A stretch of DNA of 64,000 nt, taken from contig JABIWH010000060.1 of the NCBI GenBank assembly GCA_018701215.1, positions 62,001 to 126,000 on the forward strand, written 5' to 3'. Below are positions 26,506 through 35,491 of this stretch, in pieces; the stretch's first letter is position 1; the number at the start of each line of letters is the position of its first letter. Under the pieces are notes generated by a model. The model did not search any database. It was given only the letters and a program-made list of their open reading frames with translations, and was not told the DNA's origin. The DNA is from Rhodospirillaceae bacterium. Lineage in GTDB: Bacteria; Pseudomonadota; Alphaproteobacteria; GCA-2731375. The translations under genes were made by a program, and so were the position numbers.

Positions 26506-26679
26506 ATGATTGAAGTCAGCGCCTTCGAGGCAAAAATCCATCTGTCCGCCCTGCTGGATAAGGTCAGCCGTGGTGAGGAAGTGCTCATTACACGGCGGGG
26601 CAAGGCCGTTGCCCGCCTAACGAAACCCAAGCCCCCATTTGCCTTCCCCGCCCAGCCACGCTATCAAATTAACGGTTAG
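26506..26679 (+). CDS. Orphan Phd/YefM-family antitoxin-like protein, short
   Basis: A 57-residue protein. The N-terminal DNA-binding part matches Phd/YefM antitoxins: IEVSAFEAKIHLSALLDKV, then GEEVLITRRGKAVARLTK. Normal members run to about 75-90 residues and end in a toxin-wrapping helix; here the C-terminus is short and Pro-rich (KPPFAFPAQPRYQING), so the toxin-binding part is missing. No RelE, Doc or VapC-type toxin gene is adjacent: an acyl-CoA ligase begins 23 bases later. It may be a decayed toxin-antitoxin remnant or a repurposed repressor. Confidence 0.75.
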   Translation: MIEVSAFEAKIHLSALLDKVSRGEEVLITRRGKAVARLTKPKPPFAFPAQPRYQING

Positions 26680-26702
26680 CGTTCATATGGGAGTGGTTCG
26701 GC

Positions 26703-28328
26703 ATGGCGACGGATAAATCTGGTTGGGTTGTGGGGAAAATTCTGGCGGAACAGGCCCGTATGCGTCCTGATGCGCCGCTGATCCAGTTTGAGCGTGGCCA
26801 CATGCACAATTACGCCGAAGCGCATGCCATGGCCAACCGGGCCGGCAATGGTTATGCCGATGTTGGCGTCGGTTTTGGCGACAACGTTGCCGTAATGTTG
26901 AATAACCGGTTGGAGTATCTCTGGTCCTGGTTCGGGCTCAGCCGCATTGGCGGGGTGTTGGTGGGCATTAACACCGCCCTGAAGGGCACGTTTCTGACCC
27001 ACGTGCTGAGCAACACCAAGGCCCGCATTGGCGTGTTCGAGCCGGAGTTTCTGCCCTGGCTGGCGGAGATCGAGGACACCGTGCCGGACATGCAGACGGT
27101 CTATGTGCCGGCGGACGTCTATGATCCGGACAATCTGCCCGCCTTCAAACGTATCGAAATCCGCTGCTTTGACGAGATCATGGCCGGCGCGGATGACGAG
27201 ATCCATGTGGATGTCACCTACCGTGACCTCGGCATGATCATGTTCACCTCCGGCACCACCGGGCCATCCAAGGGCGCCTTGATGCCCCACGGTCATCTGT
27301 ATCTGTTCGGCCATTGCATGCAGGTCCATCTGGGCATGACGCCCGACGATATCTATTACATCCCCATGCCGATGTTTCATGCCCAGGGCATCCTGATGCA
27401 GTTCTATGCCACCCTGATAACGGGGGGCAGCGCCGTCATGGTCAAGCAGTTCCGGGCCACCAGCTGGATTGACGATATCCGCGAGCACAAGGCCACCCTG
27501 GCCAATCTGCTGGGCGTAATGAACGATTTCGTCCTGCGCCAGGATGCCAAGCCGGAAGATACCGACAACAACTTGCGCATGGTCTGCGCCGTGCCGGTGA
27601 CCGACGAGACGTTGGAGGCCTTGCGTACGCGCTTCGCCATCCCAAAATTCAACGAAATCTTCGGTATGACGGAATGCAATCTGCCCGTCGCCCGGCCCGT
27701 TGACGCGCCCGATGAAGCAGGTTGTTCCGGCAAGGTCTGGGACGAATATTTCGAGGTCATCATCGCTGATCCCGAGACCGACGAGGAAGTGCCCATGGGC
27801 GAGGTCGGCGAAATCCTGGTCCGCCCCAAGGAAGCCTATTGCTTCATGGCCGGCTATAACGGCATGGACGACCGCACCGTGGAAACCTGGCGCAATTTCT
27901 GGTTCCACACCGGCGATGCCGGCCGCATGGATGAGCGCGGCTATGTCTGGTACATCGACCGTATCAAGGACACCATCCGAAGGCGCGGCGAAAACATCTC
28001 GTCGTTCGAGGTTGAAGCGGTCTTTCTGGAGCACGCGGCGGTCAAGGAAGCCGCCGCCGTCGCAGTCGCGGCGGAGGAGGGCGGCGAGGACGAAGTGCTG
28101 ATCTGCCTGATCCTGGAGGACGGCGTTGAGCCGCCCGCGCCAGCGGATCTGCTGGATTACGCCGGCCCGCGCATGCCCTATTTCGCGGTGCCCCGCTATG
28201 TGGAGTATGTGGACGAAATCCCCACCACGCCCACCGCCAAGATCCAAAAGAACAAGCTGCGCGACCGTGGTCTGTCCGCCGCCGCCTGGGACCGGGACGC
28301 CGCAGGCTACAAGGTTAAGCGTGGATAA
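26703..28328 (+). CDS. ATP-dependent acyl-CoA ligase (CaiC/benzoate-CoA ligase-like)
   Basis: A 541-residue ANL-superfamily acyl-CoA ligase. Motifs: FTSGTTGPSKGALMPHGH (P-loop, about 180-197), IFGMTECNLP (A5), FHTGDAGRMDERG, DRIKDTIRRRGENISSFEVE (hinge/A8) and the catalytic Lys in PTAKIQKNKL. Similar proteins are annotated as crotonobetaine/carnitine-CoA or aromatic acid-CoA ligases. The substrate cannot be fixed. It directly follows the orphan antitoxin gene and overlaps the next ligase by eight bases. Confidence 0.85.
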   Translation: MATDKSGWVVGKILAEQARMRPDAPLIQFERGHMHNYAEAHAMANRAGNGYADVGVGFGDNVAVMLNNRLEYLWSWFGLSRIGGVLVGINTALKGTFLTHVLSNTKARIGVFEPEFLPWLAEIEDTVPDMQTVYVPADVYDPDNLPAFKRIEIRCFDEIMAGADDEIHVDVTYRDLGMIMFTSGTTGPSKGALMPHGHLYLFGHCMQVHLGMTPDDIYYIPMPMFHAQGILMQFYATLITGGSAVMVKQFRATSWIDDIREHKATLANLLGVMNDFVLRQDAKPEDTDNNLRMVCAVPVTDETLEALRTRFAIPKFNEIFGMTECNLPVARPVDAPDEAGCSGKVWDEYFEVIIADPETDEEVPMGEVGEILVRPKEAYCFMAGYNGMDDRTVETWRNFWFHTGDAGRMDERGYVWYIDRIKDTIRRRGENISSFEVEAVFLEHAAVKEAAAVAVAAEEGGEDEVLICLILEDGVEPPAPADLLDYAGPRMPYFAVPRYVEYVDEIPTTPTAKIQKNKLRDRGLSAAAWDRDAAGYKVKRG

Positions 28329-29886
28329 ACCCGCAGCCCGCACCGCATCCGCATTGCTGGAAGAACTGGCGGCGCGGCAGCCGGAGCACGAATGCGTCGT
28401 CGATGGCGCGCGGCGTTGGAGCTACGCCCAGCTATTGCAGGAATCGCAAACCATCGCCAATGGCCTGTGGGCCCTAGGTGTGCGGCCCGGCGACCGGGTG
28501 GCGATCCTGATGGGCAACCGGGCCGAATGGCTGTCCAGCTATTTCGCCATTCTGGGTCTGGGCGCCACGGCGGTGGCGCTGAACACCTGGCTGACCCCGC
28601 CGGAGCAGGCCTATCAATTGAACCATGCGGACGTCAGCACGCTGATCCTGGCGGATCGCTTCAGGCACCGCGACGTCCTGGCGGAGTTGGACGAAATGCG
28701 CGCCATAGGTCTATCGGCGCTGTCCCGCGTGGTGGTTCTGGGCGACCGCGTGCCCGGCGGCGCCACGGCTTTCGAGGATCTGGCCACCATGGGGGAAACC
28801 GCGCCACTCGGCGGTATCTGGGGCGCGGCGCAGCCCGACGACGTGGCCTGCATCCTCTACACCTCCGGCTCCACGGCCAGGCCCAAGGGGGTGCCGTTAC
28901 AGCATTGGGGCCTGATCGATAATATGTGGCAGATCGGCGAGCGCATGCACCTGCGCCCGGACGACCGATTATGGTTCGCCGTTTCGTTGTTCTGGTCCTT
29001 TGGCTGCGTCAACGCTCTGTTCGCCATGTTGAGCCATGGCGGCACAATGGTCCTGCAACATCACTTCGATGCCGGCGAGGCGTTACGGTTGATCGAGGCG
29101 GAACGTTGCAGCGTTTTCTACGGCACGCCCAACATCGCCCTGGCCCTGGCCGAACACCCCGACCGGGCCAAGCATGATCTATCCAGCCTGCGCACGGGTG
29201 CCGCCATCGGCACACCGGAACAGATGCAGATGATCGTTGATCTGGGTGCGCGGGATATTTGCAACGTCTATGGCCTGACCGAAGCCTACGGCAACTCGGC
29301 GGTGACTGATGCGAGCGCGCCCGTGCAACGCCGTCTGCTGGCCAGCGGTGCCCCCCTGGACGGCGTGGAACTGGTGATCCTGGATCTTGAGAGCGGCGCG
29401 CAACTGCCCCCCGGCGCGGTGGGGGAGATCGCCCTGCGCGGCCACGTTATGCCGGGCTATCTAAACGACCCCGAGACCACCGCCGCCGCCATGACCAAGG
29501 ACGGCTTTTTCCTGACTGGCGACCTGGGCCTGTTGGATGATGCGGGCTGGGTGCAATTCCAGGGCCGGCGCAAGGAGTTGATCAAAAGCGGCGGCATCAA
29601 TATCGCCCCGGCGGAGGTCGAAGTGGCGCTGCGGTCGCATGACGCCATCGCATCCGTCTTCGTCACCGGCCTGGATGATGCCCGCCTGGATCAGGCCATC
29701 GGCGCCGTCATCGTGTTGCACCCAGGCGCATCGGCCAGCGAGGATGATTTGCGTCATCATTGCCGAAAGTCCCTCGCAGCCTATAAGGTACCGCAGCATT
29801 TTGTCTTTGTTGCTGCCAACCAACTGCCTGTGACCTCGACCGAGAAACTGCAGCGCAACCGCTTGTACGAGTTATTCCCCACATAA
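28321..29886 (+). CDS. Acyl-CoA ligase (AMP-binding), second of an overlapping pair
   Basis: A 521-residue ANL ligase. The start is the GTG at 28321, inside the end of the preceding ligase and preceded by AAGG; the longer open frame further upstream lies wholly within that gene. Motifs: LYTSGSTARPKGVPLQHWG, VYGLTEAYGNS, LTGDLGLLDDAG, GRRKELIKSGGINIAPAEVE and the terminal Lys in TSTEKLQRN. The Ala-Arg substitution in the P-loop (STARPKG rather than TTGxPKG) is slightly unusual. Cotranslation with its neighbour suggests the two ligases serve one pathway, perhaps with different substrates. Confidence 0.85.
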   Translation: MDKPAARTASALLEELAARQPEHECVVDGARRWSYAQLLQESQTIANGLWALGVRPGDRVAILMGNRAEWLSSYFAILGLGATAVALNTWLTPPEQAYQLNHADVSTLILADRFRHRDVLAELDEMRAIGLSALSRVVVLGDRVPGGATAFEDLATMGETAPLGGIWGAAQPDDVACILYTSGSTARPKGVPLQHWGLIDNMWQIGERMHLRPDDRLWFAVSLFWSFGCVNALFAMLSHGGTMVLQHHFDAGEALRLIEAERCSVFYGTPNIALALAEHPDRAKHDLSSLRTGAAIGTPEQMQMIVDLGARDICNVYGLTEAYGNSAVTDASAPVQRRLLASGAPLDGVELVILDLESGAQLPPGAVGEIALRGHVMPGYLNDPETTAAAMTKDGFFLTGDLGLLDDAGWVQFQGRRKELIKSGGINIAPAEVEVALRSHDAIASVFVTGLDDARLDQAIGAVIVLHPGASASEDDLRHHCRKSLAAYKVPQHFVFVAANQLPVTSTEKLQRNRLYELFPT

Positions 29887-29905
29887 AGAATATTGGGAGA
29901 GAGCC

Positions 29906-30730
29906 TTGCCTGATGACGGAATAGACCAGGATGCGTTTCGCAAATTCGAACACGACGGCTGGAACAGTTTGTCTGACGGATACCATGATCATTGGGAACA
30001 TTTGACGCCTCAGATCATTCCCTTGATGCTGGAACGCACCGGCGTCGGTGTAGGCAGCTTGGTTCTAGATATCGCCTCCGGCCCCGGCTATGCCGCCGGT
30101 GCGGCGGCGGCCATGGGCGCCAGGGCGATCGGCATCGACTTGGCGGAAAACATGCGCGATCTGGCGGCAGCGAACTTTCCCGATGCCGCGTTTCAGCTGG
30201 GTGATGCCGAAGATTTACCGTTTGCCGGAGACAGCTTCGATGTGGTCACGATGAATTTCGGCGTGCTGCATTTTCCCGATGCCGAAAAGGCACTGGCTGA
30301 AACATTCCGGGTCCTGAAACCCGGCGGCCGTCTGGGTTTTACCGCCTGGGAAGGCCCGGAAGGTTCCGCCCTTGGCATGGCGACGGCTGCGATCGTGCAA
30401 GAGGGCACGGTCAAGGTAGACCTGCCCCAGGGCACGCCGATTTTTCGTTTTGCCGAACATGCCGAATGCGCACGGGTACTCGGCGCCATCGGGTTCGAGG
30501 ATATTGCCAGCACCAACACCATGTTGACCTGGCATCTGCCCCGAGCGGATGCCTTGATGGAGAGCTTCCGCCAGGCAACCGCCCGCATGAGCGCATTGTT
30601 AGGCGCCCAGGACCCGGCCAAACTGCCCGCCATTAAGGCGGCCATGACCGAGGCCTGCAAACCCTTCGACAACGGCACGACCACGGATCTGCCCATGCCC
30701 GCCGTGCTGACGGTCGGTAGGAAGCCTTAG
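29906..30730 (+). CDS. Class I SAM-dependent methyltransferase
   Basis: A 274-residue methyltransferase. The SAM-binding fold is shown by LDIASGPGYAAGAAAAMG (motif I, about 53-70), the acidic end of strand 2 in IGIDLAENM, and motif IV in FDVVTMNFGVLHFPD. It most resembles the UbiE/Methyltransf_11 group. The start is a TTG with GGGAGAGAG just upstream; the first in-frame ATG would remove the N-terminal helices. It is 19 bases after the ligase pair, so it is part of that operon. The methyl acceptor is unknown. Confidence 0.82.
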   Translation: MPDDGIDQDAFRKFEHDGWNSLSDGYHDHWEHLTPQIIPLMLERTGVGVGSLVLDIASGPGYAAGAAAAMGARAIGIDLAENMRDLAAANFPDAAFQLGDAEDLPFAGDSFDVVTMNFGVLHFPDAEKALAETFRVLKPGGRLGFTAWEGPEGSALGMATAAIVQEGTVKVDLPQGTPIFRFAEHAECARVLGAIGFEDIASTNTMLTWHLPRADALMESFRQATARMSALLGAQDPAKLPAIKAAMTEACKPFDNGTTTDLPMPAVLTVGRKP

Positions 30731-30742
30731 CGGCGCGGCATC

Positions 30743-31495
30743 CTAATAGTTCGCCGGGCGCTTCTCCTGGAAGGCCGCGACGCCTTCCGCGAAATCGGGG
30801 CTGGCGCGGACCCGGTCGCCCAGGGTCTGTTCCAGTTCTTCGCGGGTTTGATTGAGCGCATCATCGGTAGCGCTGATCTGCTCCTTCACCGCCTGCACCG
30901 CCACGGGGCTGTTGGCGGCGATGGTCTCTGCCATTTGGATCGCCCAGGGCATCAACTCGGCGCGGGGCAGCACACGGTTGATCAGATTGATACGGGCGGC
31001 TTCTTCCGCATTTATCAGCTGACCACCCAGGATCAGCTCCATGGCATGCACGTGACCGATCTGCTGGCGCAGGCGCAGGGCGGCGCCGCCGAAGGGATAG
31101 ACGCCCCATTTTACTTCCGGCAGGCCAAACCGTGCCTCGGGCGCGGCGGCGCGAATATCCGTTGAAAGCAGCAATTCAACGCCGCCGCCGGCGCAATCGC
31201 CGTTGACGGCGGCGATGATCGGCTTGCGGTAGGCGCCATATTTCAACAGGCCCCGATAAATTGTCTGCGACAGTTCCGGGCTGGCGGACAGATCGCCCGA
31301 CAAATCGGCACCAGCGCAAAAAGACTGCTCGCCCGCTCCAGTCAGGATCAGGCAACGGTAGGGCGCATCCTGCAATTTCAGCCACAAATCGCCCAGGTCC
31401 GCCAGGTCCTGGCGGCTCAAGGCATTGCGCTTGGCCTGATTGTCCATGGTGATGACCGCGATATGTGGGCCGTGTTCCGTAACCGTCAATGTCAT
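30743..31495 (-). CDS. Enoyl-CoA hydratase/isomerase family protein (crotonase)
   Basis: A 250-residue crotonase. Oxyanion-hole segments are SFCAGADLSGDL and VNGDCAGGGVELLLSTDI; the catalytic-loop segment is FGLPEVKWGVYPFGGAA, with a conserved Glu before VKWG. Its stop lies 12 bases from the convergent methyltransferase stop. Its ATG overlaps the stop of the upstream oxidoreductase by four bases, making a two-gene unit. Substrate unknown; part of the acyl-CoA pathway set at 26.7-35 kb. Confidence 0.82.
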   Translation of the reverse strand: MTLTVTEHGPHIAVITMDNQAKRNALSRQDLADLGDLWLKLQDAPYRCLILTGAGEQSFCAGADLSGDLSASPELSQTIYRGLLKYGAYRKPIIAAVNGDCAGGGVELLLSTDIRAAAPEARFGLPEVKWGVYPFGGAALRLRQQIGHVHAMELILGGQLINAEEAARINLINRVLPRAELMPWAIQMAETIAANSPVAVQAVKEQISATDDALNQTREELEQTLGDRVRASPDFAEGVAAFQEKRPANY

Positions 31496-32487
31496 TGCTG
31501 CTGCCCTTCTTCCGCTGCCACATCAACAACGACCTTGCCCATGGCGCGGCGCTCGGTCAGCAGGCGCAAGGCCTCGACACCCTGCTCCAGAGGCAGCCGA
31601 TGGGTGATGATGGGACGCAAATGGCTCTGTTTATAGAACGCGCCCAGCTCCGCCATGGAGCGCACCACCAAGTCGGGTTTGTGCCAGCGGAAATAGCGGT
31701 AGGACGAGCCCAAGGCGGCGCGGTGCTTAACCAACAGACGGTTGGCGGGAACCTTGGGCACGCCGCCGACAAAACCGAAATGTACAAAGCGTCCGCCCCA
31801 GCCCAGGGACGATAGCGCGCTGTCGAACAGTGCGCCGCCCACGGGGTCGAAGCAGACATCTGCGCCCTTGCCATCGGTGATTTCCATGACCCGGTCTTTC
31901 AGGCTCTCGCTGCTATAGTTCACCACCTCGTCGGCGCCGTGTTCGCGCACCGCAGCCAGGCGTTCATCGCTGCTGGCCCCTGCGATCACCCTCGCACCCA
32001 TGGCCTTGCCGATCTCCACCGCCGCCAGGCCGGAGCCGCCGGCGGCCCCCAGCACCAGCATGGTTTCGCCAGCCTCCAGCCGGCCCTGCCAGCGGATCGC
32101 CAGGTGGGCCGTCAGATAGGCGATGGTAAAGGCGGCGCCATCGGCGAAGCTCATGCCGTCGAACAGATGCCAGCACTCGGCCTCGACCGCGATGGCCTGA
32201 TCGGCAAAGCCGCCGTGCGCCAATGTGGCCATGACATTGTCGCCCGGTTTGAAGCCCGCGACGCCCTGGCCCACTGCCGCGACCCGGCCGGCGCCTTCAA
32301 GGCCCGGCGCGAACGGGAATTCCGGTTTGGTCTGATAGTTGCCGGCGACCATGATGGTATCGGCGAAGTTCGCGGACGAGGCCACGATGTCGATCAGGAT
32401 TTCACCTTTTCCCGGTACCGGTGCCGGCATCTCGCCCATCTCCAGCGTATCCACGCCGCCCCAGGCCCGGCAAATTAGTGCCCGCAT
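31492..32487 (-). CDS. NADPH:quinone oxidoreductase-like MDR family protein
   Basis: A 331-residue medium-chain dehydrogenase/reductase without the structural or catalytic zinc Cys clusters, so of the quinone reductase or enoyl-CoA reductase type. The Rossmann motif is LVLGAAGGSGLAAVEIGKAM (about 143-162), with the NADPH-binding loop GASSDERLAA. Such enzymes reduce alpha,beta-unsaturated carbonyls, acyl-CoAs or quinones. It is translationally coupled to the crotonase downstream, which suggests sequential action on an unsaturated acyl-CoA. Confidence 0.82.
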   Translation of the reverse strand: MRALICRAWGGVDTLEMGEMPAPVPGKGEILIDIVASSANFADTIMVAGNYQTKPEFPFAPGLEGAGRVAAVGQGVAGFKPGDNVMATLAHGGFADQAIAVEAECWHLFDGMSFADGAAFTIAYLTAHLAIRWQGRLEAGETMLVLGAAGGSGLAAVEIGKAMGARVIAGASSDERLAAVREHGADEVVNYSSESLKDRVMEITDGKGADVCFDPVGGALFDSALSSLGWGGRFVHFGFVGGVPKVPANRLLVKHRAALGSSYRYFRWHKPDLVVRSMAELGAFYKQSHLRPIITHRLPLEQGVEALRLLTERRAMGKVVVDVAAEEGQQQ

Positions 32488-32599
32488 TATTGTCTCTCCT
32501 AAACATGACTACCTGTCCCCATGATGCCCGAGCTGCCGTGAGATGCAAATGGCGTCGTGCGGGTCCTTGGGCTACAAAGGTCCGACGTGAATTTCCAAC

Positions 32600-33412
32600 A
32601 TGAAAGACCAAACCTCCATGCAATTGAAAACCGACAAGATGATTGCCCGCAAGGAAGACGGTGTGGGCTGGCTGATCTTCAATAACCCGGCGCGGCGCAA
32701 CGCCGTCTCCATGGCCATGTGGGAGGCCGTGGGCGAGGCGATGACGGACTTTGAAGCCGACGACACCATTCGCGTCGTGGTCATGGCCGGCGAGGGCGAT
32801 AGAGCCTTTGTCTCGGGCGCGGATATTTCCGAATTCGCCGAGAACCGCAACTCCGCCGCCGCTGAGGAACGCTACAATGCCGCCTCGGCACAGGCGCATC
32901 GCGGCATGACCTCTTTAAGCAAGCCCCTGATCGCGATGATCCAGGGTTATTGCATTGGCGGCGGCGTGGCTGTTGCCCTGGCCGCCGATATCCGCATAGC
33001 AGCCGATGACACGCAATATGCCGTACCCGCCGCCCGGTTGGGTCTTGGCTATGGCTATAGCGGCCTGAACACCCTGGTCTCGCTGGTCGGTCCGGCCATG
33101 GCCAAGGAGATCTTCTTCACGGCCCGGCGTTTCAGCGCTGAGGAAGCCTTGGCCATGGGCCTGGTCAACCGCGTGGTGCCCGTCGATCAGCTGGAAAAGG
33201 TGGTGGCCGAATACACCACCATGATCAAGGAGAACGCGCCCCTGACCATCCGCGCCGCCAAGGCCACGGTCAAGGAGGTCCTGAAAGACCCGGAAAAGCG
33301 CGACCTGGTGGCATTGGATGCGCTGATCAAAAGCTGTTTCGACAGCGAGGATTTCACCGAGGGCCGCACCGCCTTCATGGAAAAACGCAAGCCCAACTTC
33401 AAGGGCAAGTAA
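32600..33412 (+). CDS. Enoyl-CoA hydratase family protein
   Basis: A 270-residue crotonase. Visible segments: FVSGADISEFAENR (first oxyanion hole), IQGYCIGGGVAVALAADI (second), and the C-terminal FTEGRTAFMEKRKPNFKG typical of PaaF/ECH proteins. The catalytic-loop region LGLGYGYSGLNTLVSLVG departs from the usual hydratase Glu pattern. The start is uncertain, with ATGs at 32600, 32618 and 32639 and no strong ribosome-binding site. It begins a plus-strand run with an SDR and a PaaG-like isomerase. Confidence 0.8.
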   Translation: MKDQTSMQLKTDKMIARKEDGVGWLIFNNPARRNAVSMAMWEAVGEAMTDFEADDTIRVVVMAGEGDRAFVSGADISEFAENRNSAAAEERYNAASAQAHRGMTSLSKPLIAMIQGYCIGGGVAVALAADIRIAADDTQYAVPAARLGLGYGYSGLNTLVSLVGPAMAKEIFFTARRFSAEEALAMGLVNRVVPVDQLEKVVAEYTTMIKENAPLTIRAAKATVKEVLKDPEKRDLVALDALIKSCFDSEDFTEGRTAFMEKRKPNFKGK

Positions 33413-33440
33413 TTACTGAGTTTAAGGAGGAGTAAGTATC

Positions 33441-34259
33441 ATGGGTACATTGGACGGACGGGTGGCGATTGTCACCGGCTCGGGCCGGGGCATCGGCCGC
33501 GAGGTCGCATTGCAGCTGGCCGAGCTGGGCGCCAAGGTCGTGGTCAATGATCTGGATGCCGGACCGGCGGATGAAGTGGTGGCCGAGATCAAGGCCGCTG
33601 GCGGCGAGGCCGTGGCCTGCGCAGGCTCGGTGACCGAGGCTGGTTTTGCCCAGCGCTTTGTCGGCACCGCCATCGATACCTACGGTGATCTGCATATCAT
33701 CATCAACAACGCCGGCTATACCTGGGACGCGGTGATCCAGAAGATGACCGAGGAGCAGTTCGACGCCATGATCGATGTGCATCTAAAGGCGCCATGGCGA
33801 ATTCTGAAGGAGGCGGCGGAATTTATCCGCGTCAAATCCAAGGGCGAGGCCCAGGAAGGCAACCTGATCGTGCGCAAGGTGGTCAATATCTCGTCCATAT
33901 CCGGCACCCGGGGCAATGCGGGACAGACCAACTATTCCTCCGCCAAGGCCGCCGTGGTGGGCCTCTCGAAAACCCTGGCCAAGGAATGGGGCCGCTACAA
34001 CGTCGCCGTCAATTCCGTCGCCTTCGGCTTTGTCGAAACCCGACTGACGGAGGCCACGGACCAGAAAAAAATCATCGAGATCGAGGGTAAGGAAATTCCC
34101 GTCGGTGTCCCGGTACAAAACGTCGCCGCCGCGATGACGATGATCCCCATGGGCCGGGCCGGCACGCCTCGGGAGGCCGCCGGCGCCGTGGTCGCCCTGT
34201 GCCTGCCGCAATCGGATTATATCTCCGGCCAGCTGATCGAAGTCACCGGTGGACTTTAG
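33441..34259 (+). CDS. SDR family oxidoreductase (3-hydroxyacyl-CoA dehydrogenase-like)
   Basis: A 272-residue classical SDR. NAD(P)-binding TGSGRGIGREVALQLAELG (about 12-30), NNAG, catalytic Ser in NISSISGTRGN and the YSSAKAAVVG YxxxK motif are all present. Asp at the end of strand 2 (VVNDLDAG) favours NAD(H). An insertion around residues 128-140 (KSKGEAQEGN) precedes the active-site Ser. It lies between two crotonases, so it likely oxidises a 3-hydroxyacyl-CoA or alicyclic hydroxy-CoA. A perfect AAGGAGGAG site precedes the ATG. Confidence 0.86.
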   Translation: MGTLDGRVAIVTGSGRGIGREVALQLAELGAKVVVNDLDAGPADEVVAEIKAAGGEAVACAGSVTEAGFAQRFVGTAIDTYGDLHIIINNAGYTWDAVIQKMTEEQFDAMIDVHLKAPWRILKEAAEFIRVKSKGEAQEGNLIVRKVVNISSISGTRGNAGQTNYSSAKAAVVGLSKTLAKEWGRYNVAVNSVAFGFVETRLTEATDQKKIIEIEGKEIPVGVPVQNVAAAMTMIPMGRAGTPREAAGAVVALCLPQSDYISGQLIEVTGGL

Positions 34260-34273
34260 AGAGGATAATCACG

Positions 34274-35056
34274 ATGAGCGATCTTCTGATCGAAAAGAAC
34301 GATGGTCTGTTGTCCTTGACCCTGAACCGGCCCGAACAGATGAATGCCATGTCCGGCGAGATGGTGGGCCAGGCCACGGCGGCGGTGATGGATGTGGTGG
34401 AGAACAAATCCGCCCGCGCCATCCTGTTGACCGGGGCCGGGCGCGGCTTTTGTGCCGGCGCCGATCTGTCGGGCGGTGGCCTGACCGATGCGCGCGAGAC
34501 CATTGAGGGGCGCATGATGGCGGGCATCAACCGTTTGATCCTGGCCATCCGCGAAGTGCCGGTGCCGGTGGTGGTGGCCCTGAATGGTGCTGCGGCGGGG
34601 GCCGGTTGCGGCCTGGCGCTCGCCGGCGACATGATCATCGCGGGGCAGTCAGGCAAGTTGCTGACCGCCTTTGCCCGCATCGGCGCGGTGTTGGATGGCG
34701 GCATGTCCTGGTCCCTGACTAACAAGCTGGGCCCGGCCCGGGCCATGGGCATGGCCATGCTGGCGGATCAACCGATCGATGCCCAGACAGCCAAGGACTG
34801 GGGCCTGGTCTGGGACGTGGTCGAAGACCAGGCGCTAATGGACGAGGCCACGAAACTGGCCCGGCGTTTCGCCACGGGTCCCACCGTGGCCCTGGGCCTG
34901 ATCAAACGGCAAATCGCCCTGGCCCAAACGGGCTCCATGGCCGATGCGCTTCGTTTTGAAGCCGCCTGTCAGGGCCAAGCCTTCAAAACCGATGATTTCC
35001 CCGAGGGCGTGAAAGCCTTTCAGGAAAAACGCAAGGCCAACTTCGTGGGGCGTTAA
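34274..35056 (+). CDS. PaaG-like enoyl-CoA hydratase/isomerase
   Basis: A 260-residue crotonase with PaaG-like character: FCAGADLSGGGLTDA, LNGAAAGAGCGLALAGDMI, and a middle region TAFARIGAVLDGGMSW followed by LGPARAMGMAMLADQPIDA, matching the layout of 1,2-epoxyphenylacetyl-CoA isomerases, where the catalytic Asp sits in the VLDGG loop. PaaG isomerises ring-opened or oxepin CoA esters, so a role in an aromatic or alicyclic pathway is plausible. GAGAGGATAA precedes the ATG. Its stop overlaps the convergent Rrf2 gene by four bases. Confidence 0.82.
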   Translation: MSDLLIEKNDGLLSLTLNRPEQMNAMSGEMVGQATAAVMDVVENKSARAILLTGAGRGFCAGADLSGGGLTDARETIEGRMMAGINRLILAIREVPVPVVVALNGAAAGAGCGLALAGDMIIAGQSGKLLTAFARIGAVLDGGMSWSLTNKLGPARAMGMAMLADQPIDAQTAKDWGLVWDVVEDQALMDEATKLARRFATGPTVALGLIKRQIALAQTGSMADALRFEAACQGQAFKTDDFPEGVKAFQEKRKANFVGR

Positions 35057-35487
35057 ATCGAGCGCAATAGAAGTTCGTCGTCGATTTCCTTCGGGGCGAA
35101 TTTCAGCAGGGACTTTAGTGTTATCGACTGCATGGTGGCGCGGGTCAGGTCGTCTATTTCGGCGCGGACGTTGTCCAGGGCCTGGCTGATCGGGGTGCCG
35201 ATGGCGGCTTCGTCATCTTCCACGCCCTGGGCGTCTGGTTCGAACAGCTCCATGACGTCCCACAGGGTTACCCGCCTGACATTGCCGCTGAAACGATAGC
35301 CGCCGCCGACGCCGCGCACGGATTGGATCAGCCCGGCGCGGACCAGACGGCGCATGACCTTGGCCAGATGATGAGCCGAGATGCCATAGCGGGCGGCGAT
35401 GTCGGCGGTGGACAGCTGGCGCTCTGGATCGGCGGCCAGCTCCAACACCGCATAAAGGGCAAACTGAGTTGATTTTTGCAGGCGCAT
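35053..35487 (-). CDS. Rrf2 family transcriptional regulator lacking cysteines
   Basis: A 144-residue Rrf2-type winged-helix regulator: MRLQKSTQFALYAVLELA, the recognition region YGISAHHLAKVMRRLVRAG and the wing RGVGGGYRFSG. IscR and NsrR use three conserved Cys near residues 90-106 to bind an Fe-S cluster; this protein contains no Cys, so it cannot sense through such a cluster. It is the last gene of the korAB operon and is a candidate regulator of korAB/bcr, by an unknown signal. Confidence 0.88.
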   Translation of the reverse strand: MRLQKSTQFALYAVLELAADPERQLSTADIAARYGISAHHLAKVMRRLVRAGLIQSVRGVGGGYRFSGNVRRVTLWDVMELFEPDAQGVEDDEAAIGTPISQALDNVRAEIDDLTRATMQSITLKSLLKFAPKEIDDELLLRSI

Positions 35488-35491
35488 CTTT

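Noticed and set aside
26676..28343. Long open frame antisense to the first acyl-CoA ligase
   Set aside because: It is a GC-rich shadow of a ligase with all ANL motifs; its translation is low-complexity His/Gln/Gly-rich and resembles no family. The same applies to long antisense frames opposite the acyl-CoA dehydrogenase at 16.4 kb, bcrC and bcrA.
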